Part shown: positions 6,078 through 12,001 of the stretch, piece after piece | Position numbering within the stretch: position 1 is the first letter of the stretch | How the letters are laid out: each line of letters begins with the position of its first letter | Virus record (IMG/VR): IMGVR_UViG_3300027741_000125 | Coordinates: 1-42,575 of that record | Source: a virus | Length of the DNA: 42,575 nucleotides | Strand: one strand, 5' to 3' | Translations under genes and position numbers: made by a program | The notes under the pieces: generated by a model | What the model saw: the letters and a program-made list of their open reading frames with translations, nothing else | What the model was told of the DNA's origin: nothing | The model's database searches: none

Positions 6078-6358
6078 CAAAATTCCTCCACAATTAGAAC
6101 ATCATTTACATAGGTAATACCAGTTTTATCAAGTTCTTCTTTTGCTTTTTCTGCATCCATTTCATCAAGAACTTTTCCAACATAAGCACCAAAGTCAACT
6201 GGATGATTATCTTCACAATATGCAGGCAGTGCATCAATCAAATAATCCTCAACAACGCAAAGAATTTGAATTGCTTTGCGTTTGTGTTCTTCAGTAATCT
6301 CGGTATCGGGTCGTGCGATGATTTGAGTGATGTGATTAAAGAGTTCGTCCATAGTCAT
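6077..6358 (-). CDS. Acidic small hypothetical protein, 93 aa
   Basis: Not recognised. Starts MTMDELFNHITQIIARPDTE; helical, acidic, with KRKAIQILCVVEDYLIDALP in the middle and a C-terminal beta pair (GITYVNDVLIVEEF). No metal or catalytic motif. It overlaps the Cys-rich gene upstream as ATGA. Confidence 0.65.
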   Translation of the reverse strand: MTMDELFNHITQIIARPDTEITEEHKRKAIQILCVVEDYLIDALPAYCEDNHPVDFGAYVGKVLDEMDAEKAKEELDKTGITYVNDVLIVEEF

Positions 6359-6570
6359 TTCATCCTCCAGTTTTTACAGTTCCAGTTTTCAGTAGTCGTC
6401 ACAAACGAGCAAGTAGCAATAATACCTTCTGTGGAGATTAGTTTGGCGTTTGCTTTTCCTTTGGGTTGATTGGGAATAGGAATAAGAAAACCCTCTCCAA
6501 AAATACCAGTACATCTACCTAGACCAAACTTTTCTACTTTCCAGTGCTTACAGGTTTTACACTTTTTCAT
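6355..6570 (-). CDS. Small Cys-rich probable metal-binding protein, 71 aa
   Basis: Starts MKKCKTCKHWKVEKFGLGRC: C-x-x-C-x-x-W then G-x-C, with further Cys near residues 54 and 65 (NWNCKNWRMK). This C-x-x-C-x-x-W...G-x-C...C layout recurs in small phage proteins and probably binds zinc or iron (inference). The ATG at 6570 was chosen because GAGGAA precedes it and it overlaps the upstream TGA; a reading from 6624 would add 18 residues without such support. Confidence 0.7.
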   Translation of the reverse strand: MKKCKTCKHWKVEKFGLGRCTGIFGEGFLIPIPNQPKGKANAKLISTEGIIATCSFVTTTENWNCKNWRMK

Positions 6571-6788
6571 TTTTGATTCCTCTGGGTTTCCAAGTATTTC
6601 ATATAATTGTATTCTGTTTTGCAATCTTGGGGTTTCTCAATACAAAAAACAATTCCTTCATTTCTTCCGATTGCTTTGTGTTCTGCTTTTGAGAAGATAT
6701 CTCCCAAACAGTAACCCATTCCCATAAATGCAAACAAAACACCTACTCCAACTATAGCGGTAAAGCATCCTTCAAAGTCGTTGTTCAT
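6567..6788 (-). CDS. Small membrane protein, 73 aa
   Basis: One membrane segment, CFTAIVGVGVLFAFMGMGYC (residues about 8-27), then a cytoplasmic-type region with IVFCIEKPQDCKTEYNYMKY, whose two Cys bracket a KPQD turn. Proteins with a CxxKPxxC-type segment next to a single membrane helix are frequent in marine T4-like phages as conserved hypotheticals. Overlaps both neighbours by 4 nt. Confidence 0.65.
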   Translation of the reverse strand: MNNDFEGCFTAIVGVGVLFAFMGMGYCLGDIFSKAEHKAIGRNEGIVFCIEKPQDCKTEYNYMKYLETQRNQK

Positions 6789-7012
6789 TTCAAGTTCTCC
6801 AAAGAATACGCAATATTCAATAAAGTGTCTGATGTTACGACCACTACACCATAAGTATCAGGTACATCTACAAATTCTTCCCAATCACTTACAATCTTGC
6901 GAAGAAAGGTTGCAAGTGCCTGGCGAACATCCTCGGAGGTCTTGTCGCCATTATCAAGGATTAACTCTCCGCAGTAAATCTCCCAGAGTTTTTGTGCTGT
7001 TTCGGGCGTCAT
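6785..7012 (-). CDS. Small hypothetical protein, 75 aa
   Basis: Not recognised. Starts MTPETAQKLWEIYCGELILD, a helical pair with SEDVRQALATFLRKIVSDWE, then a beta segment (VPDTYGVVVVTSDTLLNIAY). The VVVV strand followed by a helix suggests a small alpha/beta fold. Overlaps the upstream gene stop by ATGA. Confidence 0.65.
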   Translation of the reverse strand: MTPETAQKLWEIYCGELILDNGDKTSEDVRQALATFLRKIVSDWEEFVDVPDTYGVVVVTSDTLLNIAYSLENLK

Positions 7013-7446
7013 TTTTGATTCTCGTTGTAATGTTCCAAAATCGCCTTCGCCACTGCTATTACAAGGTCTTTGCTTCCAATAGAAAGGCCTTCCCGTGCTC
7101 CTTTACTACAAGCAGTCAGGAAAAGTCCGTCATCATCTAGTGTGACCTCTATACGCTCATCTTCAGTTGTGAATACATCAATTTTACTGCGGATTACATT
7201 ACTCATAGTTTCGGGTTCAGTAGGGATATCTTTGATTTCTTTGATTTTTATGATGTCTATTCTTGATTCATCATCCTCATATTGGAGACCAAACTCATTG
7301 TAAGTGACTTTTTTTCCATTATAAGGCATTTTATAAGGAAAAAATCCATCATAAGGAAGTTTTTCAATTTTACTTGGAAGAACATTACCATTACGCAGTT
7401 CAACTTCAACAGTTTTACCGATGTAGTCTTCAAGATTGATAGTCAT
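7009..7446 (-). CDS. Hypothetical protein with two beta-rich halves, 145 aa
   Basis: First half: MTINLEDYIGKTVEVELRNG, then PFKMPYNGK-type strands and FGLQYEDDESRIDIIKIKEI, resembling an Sm/SH3-like strand series. Second half: IRSKIDVFTTEDERIEVTLD, DGLFLTACSKGAREGLSIGS and a helix VIAVAKAILEHY. Small phage proteins containing GKTVEVELRNG are common; I know no function. It lies third in its operon, just below two short genes. Confidence 0.65.
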   Translation of the reverse strand: MTINLEDYIGKTVEVELRNGNVLPSKIEKLPYDGFFPYKMPYNGKKVTYNEFGLQYEDDESRIDIIKIKEIKDIPTEPETMSNVIRSKIDVFTTEDERIEVTLDDDGLFLTACSKGAREGLSIGSKDLVIAVAKAILEHYNENQK

Positions 7447-7604
7447 TTCAGTTCCTCCTGAACTTTATCATAAGCAGTTTCTGCATGTTCTTTAGTGGTA
7501 TCAATTCCCTCAATATTTTGAAGAAACTGAATTACTCCAACCATCAATTCCCGTTTCTTTTGTGGGTCTTGGAGAATTTCTTTGATGTTTACTCGTTTAG
7601 TCAT
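7443..7604 (-). CDS. Small helical hypothetical protein, 53 aa
   Basis: Starts MTKRVNIKEILQDPQKKREL, then MVGVIQFLQNIEGIDTTKEH and AETAYDKVQEELK. It reads as two or three helices with a basic first half. Proteins with the same R-x-L-M-V-G...Q-x-x-EGI-x-T-T-x-E-x-A-x-x-AY-D pattern occur in other phages; function unknown. GGAGGAAC at its 3' end serves the next gene, with ATGA overlap. Confidence 0.65.
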   Translation of the reverse strand: MTKRVNIKEILQDPQKKRELMVGVIQFLQNIEGIDTTKEHAETAYDKVQEELK

Positions 7605-7605
7605 T

Positions 7606-7776
7606 TCAATTCTTCAATTTCAGGTGATTACGGCAATACTCAAATCGTTTCCATTCCTCATCAGTAAAATTGTCCGAAGCATAAGGAATATTCACAATAT
7701 AAGCACAAACCTTGTTGAGTTTTTCGGATGGGTCGTTGCTTGATGCGATGAGAGCACTTGCAAGAAATTCAATCAT
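7606..7776 (-). CDS. Small hypothetical protein, 56 aa
   Basis: First gene below the promoter at 7811-7865. Starts MIEFLASALIASSNDPSEKL, then NKVCAYIVNIPYASDNFTDE and a basic helix (EWKRFEYCRNHLKLKN). The N-terminus is hydrophobic but too short for a clear membrane helix. The next gene starts 2 nt downstream. Not recognised. Confidence 0.6.
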   Translation of the reverse strand: MIEFLASALIASSNDPSEKLNKVCAYIVNIPYASDNFTDEEWKRFEYCRNHLKLKN

Positions 7777-7810
7777 TTTGGATGGGGGGTTCCTTTGCGG
7801 TTATGAAGTC

Positions 7811-7865
7811 ATTATAGCAGAAAAGGCACCTGTCTCCAAGTGCCTCTGTGACGGTTCTTAAAGCG
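7811..7865 (-). promoter_or_regulatory. Early promoter with CGTCACA upstream box (copy 2)
   Basis: Minus strand: box CGCTTTAAGAACCGTCACA (7847-7865), 7 nt, -35 TTGGAG (7834-7839), 17 nt, perfect -10 TATAAT (7811-7816). It begins at the base next to the SPFH gene stop and drives genes from 7776 leftwards. Its -35 falls in a terminator hairpin, and CGTCAC forms a 6-bp inverted repeat with GTGACG over the SPFH stop. Confidence 0.75.
7821..7845 (-). terminator. Rho-independent terminator after the SPFH gene
   Basis: Minus-strand RNA: stem AGGCACTTG / CAGGTGCCT (9 bp, one G-U) around a GAGA tetraloop, followed by a TTTT tract shared with the stem end. It would end the pilin-SPFH operon 20 nt beyond the stop. 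It overlaps the -35 and spacer of the next promoter. Confidence 0.75.
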
Positions 7866-8684
7866 TCACTTGTCGCTAAATCCTGAAGGGAGGAAGTCCA
7901 TTTTAGAACCATTAATGATAACCATTTTCTGAATGCTACCATTAGCAAATGCAGCCTTGAGGATTTCGTTCCGTTGGTACTCAAGAGATTGAGTCGTCAC
8001 AGTAGAAGCAAGTGCCTTATTCTCTTCTGCTTTGAGTTGGGCAGTCTCGGTTTTGACTTGCTGCTCTTTAAGACCAGATTGTGCAGCAACTACACGATTC
8101 ACCGAGGCAACCAAATCATCAGGAAGGTCTGCCTTACCGACAATGATGGAGTCAATAGTAATCTTACCTTCCAGTCCGTTTTTCTTCAGTGCTTCAGTAA
8201 GATTTCCTTTGATAGTATCTTGAATCTGTTCCAAACTACTATTTACTGCAAGAGCAGGGAACTCATCAACCGACTGATTCACCGCAGAAGTAATCAGGCG
8301 AGAGATATAACTAGACATCAGTTGAAGTTGACCATTTGAAGCAATACCATGATTGGTCAAATCATAGTTGGTATAGAACTCATAAAGAGAGTTAGGATTG
8401 ATGCTGTAAGTTACAGTCACATCCATCTCTTTCATAATGGTATTATCTTTGGTCTTCGGGCGAAGGTCATTTGCCGTCACCGTAATCTTTCGGGTGTTGA
8501 AGACTTTGATACTACCAAAACCATCGTAGTTGATACCAGGGGCAAGAACCTCATTCTTCACCTGACCATCAAATCCTACGTATAGTCCATTTTCACCAGT
8601 GCTAATCGTGGTGAATTGTCCAGCAGTAAATGCAAGAACAATCACACCAGCACCGATACCAATACCAAGTTTTGCGAGAGACAT
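7866..8684 (-). CDS. SPFH/band 7 (prohibitin-like) membrane protein, 272 aa
   Basis: N-terminal membrane segment (LGIGIGAGVIVLAFTAGQ, residues 6-23), then the SPFH domain: ENGLYVGFDGQVKNEVLAPG, FNTRKITVTANDLRPKTKDN, VTVTYSINPNSLYEFYTNYD. Residues 200-235 (AQSGLKEQQVKTETAQLKAE) form the usual Ala/Glu/Gln-rich coiled coil. Length and order fit the prohibitin group. Family members assemble into large membrane-bound rings or scaffolds that influence membrane proteases. Phage copies may alter host membrane proteolysis, but this is inference. It ends its operon, below two other membrane or envelope-directed proteins. Confidence 0.87.
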   Translation of the reverse strand: MSLAKLGIGIGAGVIVLAFTAGQFTTISTGENGLYVGFDGQVKNEVLAPGINYDGFGSIKVFNTRKITVTANDLRPKTKDNTIMKEMDVTVTYSINPNSLYEFYTNYDLTNHGIASNGQLQLMSSYISRLITSAVNQSVDEFPALAVNSSLEQIQDTIKGNLTEALKKNGLEGKITIDSIIVGKADLPDDLVASVNRVVAAQSGLKEQQVKTETAQLKAEENKALASTVTTQSLEYQRNEILKAAFANGSIQKMVIINGSKMDFLPSGFSDK

Positions 8685-8716
8685 AATTTTAAGTAAGTTA
8701 GTTAGTTAAAGAACAA

Positions 8717-8878
8717 TCAATCAGTCGTTACGCCTGCGTATATAAACGCAATCGCAACAAAAAGTAAAAGGGCAAGAGGAATCATTTTGAGAAAGAACAA
8801 CACTGGAAGTCCTCTCAAAAGAAGAATGTAAAGTAGAACTGCTACCCCAAGTCCTACTCCGATGATTCTAGTAATCAT
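8717..8878 (-). CDS. Small two-helix membrane protein, 53 aa
   Basis: Two hydrophobic segments, IIGVGLGVAVLLYILLL (residues 5-21) and MIPLALLLFVAIAFIYAGV (32-50), separated by a short RGLPVLFFLK loop. Too short to be a classical holin with known motifs, though size and topology would allow it; no endolysin is adjacent, so I do not name it. It overlaps the 72-aa gene upstream by ATGA and precedes the SPFH gene, suggesting shared envelope function. Confidence 0.65.
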   Translation of the reverse strand: MITRIIGVGLGVAVLLYILLLRGLPVLFFLKMIPLALLLFVAIAFIYAGVTTD

Positions 8879-9093
8879 ACTTCATTAGTCCACTCAGCAT
8901 TTTGAATAAAGGATTTTGATTTGTCCCTGTTATTCAGAGGATGATCGTCATCCCATTCACCAATTTCTACAGATTGAACTGAATGAATTTTACTACAGAA
9001 GTATTTTTGATTTCTCAATTCATACTTCATAACTTCTAAATCCCAATCGCCATTTGGATCAAAACAAATAAGTTCAAATTTGTATGCTTTCAT
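8875..9093 (-). CDS. Small hypothetical protein, 72 aa
   Basis: Not recognised. Starts MKAYKFELICFDPNGDWDLE, followed by YELRNQKYFCSKIHSVQSVE and an acidic stretch with DDDHPLNNRDKS. It has the strand-rich layout of small phage regulators but no diagnostic motif. It lies 2 nt after the pilin-like gene and is probably co-translated with it. Confidence 0.65.
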   Translation of the reverse strand: MKAYKFELICFDPNGDWDLEVMKYELRNQKYFCSKIHSVQSVEIGEWDDDHPLNNRDKSKSFIQNAEWTNEV

Positions 9094-9095
9094 AA

Positions 9096-9293
9096 TCAGT
9101 TGTAAGTGCAGAGTTGAGTCATTCGTCCACGTTCATAACCTTCAGTCCATTTACCACCTTGAGAGAGGCAAGATTGCTTTGAAGGAATCACAGAGTTTCC
9201 ATTCATTGCACCAAAGGCAATCGTAACTACAATACCTACGAGAGCACCAGCAATAAGCAGTTCAACAAGAGTAAATCCTTTGTCGTTTCTCAT
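9096..9293 (-). CDS. Type IV pilin-like protein, 65 aa
   Basis: The N-terminus MRNDKGFTLVELLIAGALVG is a textbook type IV prepilin signal: a 6-residue basic leader ending in Gly6, Phe7 at +1, Glu11 at +5, then a hydrophobic helix to about residue 29. Prepilin peptidase would cut G|F. The rest is only about 36 residues and has Cys42 and Cys62, which could form the C-terminal disulfide loop found in many pilins. This is far shorter than normal pilins (about 130-160 residues). It is the first gene below its own strong early promoter. Known for the family: assembly into pili or pseudopili. Inferred: it may enter or block the host pilus machinery. Confidence 0.8.
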   Translation of the reverse strand: MRNDKGFTLVELLIAGALVGIVVTIAFGAMNGNSVIPSKQSCLSQGGKWTEGYERGRMTQLCTYN

Positions 9294-9316
9294 AGGGTTT
9301 TCAAATCAACAAACAT

Positions 9317-9371
9317 AGTATAGGGTGAATTGGTCGGTTATGCAAGGGGTCTTGTGACGGTTGGTCAAGTG
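9317..9371 (-). promoter_or_regulatory. Early promoter with CGTCACA upstream box (copy 3)
   Basis: Minus strand: box CACTTGACCAACCGTCACA (9353-9371), 7 nt, -35 TTGCAT (9340-9345), 17 nt, -10 TATACT (9317-9322), 24 nt above the pilin-like ATG. It shares GAGGRCACTTGA with copy 1 just beyond the box. Gap 9294-9374 holds nothing else apparent. Confidence 0.75.
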
Positions 9372-9374
9372 CCC

Positions 9375-9566
9375 TCAATAATCCGTATAAGTTTTCAGTT
9401 CTCCACACTTTTTACAGCGTAGAGTGTATTTGGATCCAATAGGAAGTTTTTCTGGTTTTCCTTCCCAATCAAATCCAAAAAGGTCTGGTGGATATACTTT
9501 GCATTTGTTTTCAACTTCCCATTCGTGAAAACATATGGGAAGTAGAAATTCAAGTAGTTTTTTCAT
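9375..9566 (-). CDS. Small protein with C-x-x-C knuckle, 63 aa
   Basis: Starts MKKLLEFLLPICFHEWEVEN and ends TLRCKKCGELKTYTDY. Cys-Phe-His near residue 12 together with the C-K-K-C-G pair near the C-terminus suggests a small zinc ribbon (inference). The middle is KVYPPDLFGFDWEGKPEKLP. Start at 9566 is backed by GAGAGG 5 nt upstream and by overlap with the preceding gene. It is the last gene of the 12,669-9,375 operon. Confidence 0.65.
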   Translation of the reverse strand: MKKLLEFLLPICFHEWEVENKCKVYPPDLFGFDWEGKPEKLPIGSKYTLRCKKCGELKTYTDY

Positions 9567-10005
9567 TAATCCTCTCAATTTTTGCTAATTTTTCACTGCC
9601 CCAGTGCATCGGGAAATCATAATCTACAGTAATAGGCATTTTATCTCTGGAGACATTTTCATTTTCAATGACTCCGTTCTCAACTGCCCGTTCAACTGCA
9701 AGTTTTCTACGAATTACACAATGAAGGTCATACAGAATACCATTAGACTCTGGAAGACTTGGATGACCGATGCCCAGTGAAGATGCACCACCGTCAATGT
9801 TATCAATCATATGATTAGACAAAACAGAACCAATCAATCTCATATCATTATGAAGTTGAGAATAATCAATCGGTTTCTTGAGAGGTAGATTGTCTTGAAT
9901 TTCTCTAACCTGCCCTAATTGAATTCGTTGAAGAAAGTCGGTTGCCTCCATCAGTGCCTTTGCTTGCTTTTCGGTGATTTGAAGATTGTAAAGTTTTTCA
10001 GTCAT
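9550..10005 (-). CDS. Conserved hypothetical phage protein, 151 aa
   Basis: N-terminal helix series: LQITEKQAKALMEATDFLQR, then IQLGQVREIQD. The pattern I-T-E-x-Q-A-x-x-L...R-I-x-x-G-Q-x-x-E-I recurs in many phage proteins of about 130-160 residues whose function is not known. The centre has HNDMRLIGSVLSNHM and a Gly-rich turn (GGASSLGIGHPSLPESNGIL). The C-terminus is basic. Mild chance of a nucleic-acid role; nothing visible proves it. The ATG lies 24 nt below the preceding stop, the only small gap in this part. Confidence 0.7.
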   Translation of the reverse strand: MTEKLYNLQITEKQAKALMEATDFLQRIQLGQVREIQDNLPLKKPIDYSQLHNDMRLIGSVLSNHMIDNIDGGASSLGIGHPSLPESNGILYDLHCVIRRKLAVERAVENGVIENENVSRDKMPITVDYDFPMHWGSEKLAKIERINEKTT

Positions 10006-10029
10006 TTGGGTGCTGTGTGTATGAAAGTA

Positions 10030-10287
10030 TTATAAGGCATCCTGTGAGGCAGTGGAGTCGTCTTGGGACAGTTCCTCAAGTGTCTTTTTGATTTCTTTGA
10101 GATTATTCAGATGCTCTTCTTTTTCACACCACTGATAGTTAAGTAGTGAGATTATAGAATCCCTGAACTGATATTCGGATATATGAATAGGTTCGTAGTT
10201 TGTTTCTTCCCTGATTTGAAGTGAGAGTTCTTCCAAGTCTGCTTCAAATTCTTCTATGAGATGATTGAGAGTATTAAGGGGCGTCAT
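10030..10287 (-). CDS. Acidic helical small protein, 85 aa
   Basis: Starts MTPLNTLNHLIEEFEADLEE, strongly acidic and helical (probable coiled coil), then EYQFRDSIISLLNYQWCEKE and a second acidic helix (NNLKEIKKTLEELSQDDSTA). The ATG at 10287 directly follows the upstream stop (TAATATG); a longer in-frame reading would overlap that gene by 38 nt. Function unknown. A TATAAT at its 3' end (10029-10034) lacks a -35 partner. Confidence 0.65.
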   Translation of the reverse strand: MTPLNTLNHLIEEFEADLEELSLQIREETNYEPIHISEYQFRDSIISLLNYQWCEKEEHLNNLKEIKKTLEELSQDDSTASQDAL

Positions 10288-10288
10288 A

Positions 10289-10507
10289 TTAATGAACGTA
10301 ATAGACTTTTTCTTTTGGTTTTTCAATTTGACGATTTAAAAACTTACGAGCACTTTCAATTGTCTCAAATTCTATCTTTCTTGGAAACATATTGAACTCC
10401 ATAAAAGGAACCCAAAGAAAGATAAAAACTCTTTGCTGAGGAACAAAAACTATATTCCCATTGATATTCTGTTCTTCTATTATTCTATGAGTTTTAAACA
10501 TTTTCAT
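10289..10507 (-). CDS. Small hypothetical protein, 72 aa
   Basis: Not recognised. Starts MKMFKTHRIIEEQNINGNIV, then strands QQRVFIFLWVPFMEFNMF and a basic helix (IESARKFLNRQIEKPKEKVY). The strand-strand-helix order with SARKFL resembles small phage proteins of the same length but gives no function. A second ATG two codons later (10501) is possible. It overlaps the upstream gene by 4 nt. Confidence 0.6.
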   Translation of the reverse strand: MKMFKTHRIIEEQNINGNIVFVPQQRVFIFLWVPFMEFNMFPRKIEFETIESARKFLNRQIEKPKEKVYYVH

Positions 10508-10734
10508 TGTCTTGACTTTGTTTGAGTGATTTCAACATCTTTGGGTTTAAGTTTACATCGTTCCAGATATTTCTTAAGATGAAACTCATCAACAAAATAA
10601 CAGAATTTATTCTCCGACTTATGATGTAAAGTGATTGGAAAACCGATATGAAACGGTGGAACATCTAGAAAATTAGGAAAAGATTGTTTAGGTGGGCGTA
10701 TCTTTTGAGGTTGTGCTTTTCTCTTTGAAGTCAT
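10504..10734 (-). CDS. Small basic protein, 76 aa
   Basis: The N-terminus is very basic and Pro/Gln-rich (MTSKRKAQPQKIRPPKQSFP), likely disordered or nucleic-acid binding. Residues 45-70 (FCYFVDEFHLKKYLERCKLK) form a helix of the sort seen in other marine phage hypotheticals, with CKLKPKDVEI after it. It overlaps the upstream gene by 47 nt if that gene ends at 10688. No function known. Confidence 0.6.
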   Translation of the reverse strand: MTSKRKAQPQKIRPPKQSFPNFLDVPPFHIGFPITLHHKSENKFCYFVDEFHLKKYLERCKLKPKDVEITQTKSRQ

Positions 10735-10891
10735 TTTTATAATATTGTTGATACCTCAACCACTTTGTTAAATTTTCAGGTATATTTAATGACCTACAAC
10801 ACTCCTGATAACTTAAGTATTCATAATATGGTGTTGTAGGGTCAAGTGTAGGTAGTTGGTTAATCTTTTTTATTTTGTATTGATTTATCAT
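10688..10891 (-). CDS. Small hypothetical protein, 67 aa
   Basis: Not recognised. I start it at the internal ATG (MINQYKIKKINQLPTLDPTT) because the longer reading from 10933 would overlap the membrane-protein gene by over 70 nt. The middle is aromatic (PYYEYLSYQECCRSL), with adjacent Cys, then LTKWLRYQQYYKNDF. The 3' end overlaps the next gene by 47 nt in another frame, longer than usual here, so one of the two boundaries may be wrong. Confidence 0.5.
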   Translation of the reverse strand: MINQYKIKKINQLPTLDPTTPYYEYLSYQECCRSLNIPENLTKWLRYQQYYKNDFKEKSTTSKDTPT

Positions 10892-11117
10892 ATAATTCTT
10901 TCTGTAATTCTTTAGCAATTTTATCATATTCAAATCTTTTAATTAAATTTGTGACTGGATTTTGTGGATGAAATTTTATCATCCATAGCATTCTTTGAAA
11001 ATTTATTTTAAATAATTTAAACATAATGATGATATAATCTGCTACATTCTTATCAATCATTATTAAAAATATAAAAATTGCAAGTAATGCGACTAAAGAA
11101 TTGTAGTAAATATACAT
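10860..11117 (-). CDS. Small membrane protein, 85 aa
   Basis: Starts MYIYYNSLVALLAIFIFLIM: one membrane helix in residues 7-21, followed by a basic amphipathic region (FKLFKINFQRMLWMIKFHPQ) and a helical charged tail (DKIAKELQKELYDK). Proteins with the same MYxYYNSLVAL start and a P-x-NP-V motif are familiar from marine T4-like phages as conserved hypotheticals. Probably inserted in the inner or thylakoid membrane with the basic tail in the cytoplasm (inference). Confidence 0.7.
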   Translation of the reverse strand: MYIYYNSLVALLAIFIFLIMIDKNVADYIIIMFKLFKINFQRMLWMIKFHPQNPVTNLIKRFEYDKIAKELQKELYDKSIQNKKD

Positions 11118-11122
11118 TTAGT

Positions 11123-11290
11123 TTAAGATAAGATTTTATTTCTAATACTTAATAGATATTCTATTATGTTATTTTTTATTTTGTCTAGTTCGTCTTCGCA
11201 ACTTAAGTTCTTTGCCTGAATACGAATTTCTGGATGACTAGTTTTAACATCTAATAACATTAGATCTATTGCTTTGAGTTGGTTTTCCAA
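11123..11290 (-). CDS. Small helical protein, TTG start, 55 aa
   Basis: Open frame of 55 codons starting TTG: reads LENQLKAIDLMLLDVKTSHP, EIRIQAKNLSCEDELDKIKN and NIIEYLLSIRNKILS, a convincing amphipathic, charged protein rather than noise. There is no early ATG; ATG at 11260 would give a 45-aa form. GAGAG lies about 13 nt upstream of the TTG. It overlaps nothing and starts directly at the end of the 56-aa gene, one base away, in a different frame. A frameshift joining the two cannot be excluded. Confidence 0.5.
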   Translation of the reverse strand: MENQLKAIDLMLLDVKTSHPEIRIQAKNLSCEDELDKIKNNIIEYLLSIRNKILS

Positions 11291-11291
11291 T

Positions 11292-11462
11292 TTAAGATTT
11301 ATACTCTCTAATGATTATGGAACAAGATGGGGTTATTTTTCTCAATTTGAGAATAATTTCAGTTTTTTGATATTCTGTTATTACGTCAGAATATTCAACG
11401 GTTTTAGCGATATCAATTAATTGAGTACAAGTTAAAATAGAAGTTAAAAGGATTAAACTCAT
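11292..11462 (-). CDS. Small protein with hydrophobic N-terminus, 56 aa
   Basis: Starts MSLILLTSILTCTQLIDIAK, a hydrophobic stretch that could be a short signal or membrane anchor; ILTC is not a proper lipobox. Then YSDVITEYQKTEIILKLRKI and PSCSIIIREYKS. The order T-C-x-x...L-x-x-x-Q-K-x-E-[IV]-[IL]-x-x-[IL]-[RK]-x-x-[TIV]-P resembles small conserved phage proteins. It starts 3 nt after the upstream stop. Confidence 0.6.
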   Translation of the reverse strand: MSLILLTSILTCTQLIDIAKTVEYSDVITEYQKTEIILKLRKITPSCSIIIREYKS

Positions 11463-11465
11463 AGT

Positions 11466-11777
11466 TCAATCTCTTCTCATATTTTCATCATCAGAATGAA
11501 AAAAGTCTGCAAGCTCATCAGGAGTTAATGGTCCAAATCTATGATCTGTTGGATTTTCAAATCCTAAATCCATTTTCTCAATAAAGGAATCTAAACTATC
11601 AGGATGTGTTTCACCTGTAATCGCACGTCTTCGTGCAATGCGAATGATACTTGCAGCACTTCTATTTGCTTTACACCATTTCTCACACCAAATCATCTCA
11701 TTGAGACTAACTTCTTCACCTGTTTCAATCTTTCTCGCAATTTCTTGCAGTCTTAATCTTGTTTCAGTAGAGAGCAT
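11466..11777 (-). CDS. Conserved marine T4-like phage protein, 103 aa
   Basis: The start MLSTETRLRLQEIARKIETG, then a Trp-rich helix (NEMIWCEKWCKANRSAASII), RIARRRAITGE and an acidic C-terminal part (SFIEKMDLGFENPTDH, then GPLTPDELADFFHSDD) match a family of roughly 100-aa proteins common in marine cyanomyoviruses, from memory. Function unknown; the helical, Arg-rich middle could bind nucleic acid. GAGG lies 6 nt before the ATG at 11777, so I reject a 14-residue longer reading that overlaps the upstream gene. Confidence 0.75.
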   Translation of the reverse strand: MLSTETRLRLQEIARKIETGEEVSLNEMIWCEKWCKANRSAASIIRIARRRAITGETHPDSLDSFIEKMDLGFENPTDHRFGPLTPDELADFFHSDDENMRRD

Positions 11778-11799
11778 TTGAACCTCAATATTGTAGTAT

Positions 11800-11985
11800 T
11801 TAGTTAATGTCCCAATCAACCTTTTCAGTTTTCCTTATCTCTTTTAGTTCTTTGTATAGCTCTTTAATTTGTTGAAATGCATCCTCTGGTGTAATTTTAT
11901 TTGAAATCTCAAGTCCTGCGATAATCGCAGCTCTATCTCCAAAGTTTGCTAAAGAGACTTCATATGGCGACAAGTCATCATACAT
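11800..11985 (-). CDS. Small helical conserved protein, 61 aa
   Basis: Reads MYDDLSPYEVSLANFGDRAA, then IIAGLEISNKITPEDAFQQI and a charged helix (KELYKELKEIRKTEKVDWD). The MYDDLS-x-YE-x-SLA-x-F-x-DRAAII-x-GLE pattern appears in several marine T4-like phages as a short conserved hypothetical, again from memory. Likely three helices. It sits 16 nt below the 72-aa gene. Confidence 0.7.
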   Translation of the reverse strand: MYDDLSPYEVSLANFGDRAAIIAGLEISNKITPEDAFQQIKELYKELKEIRKTEKVDWDIN

Positions 11986-12001
11986 TTTTTTAATCCTTTC
12001 G

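Noticed and set aside
6781-7140. 119-codon plus-strand frame
   Set aside because: Lies opposite two well-supported minus-strand genes, with no ribosome-binding site or promoter and a shuffled composition.
7769-7984. 71-codon minus-strand frame over the promoter at 7811-7865
   Set aside because: Overlaps the SPFH gene end, a terminator and a promoter; the 56-aa gene in another frame is better supported.
8717-8878. Holin
   Set aside because: Topology and size would fit, but there is no endolysin partner and the gene lies in an early-type operon, so lysis timing would be wrong.
10029-10034. TATAAT on the minus strand before 10005
   Set aside because: No TTG-type -35 at 16-18 nt and no CGTCACA box; inside the end of a gene.
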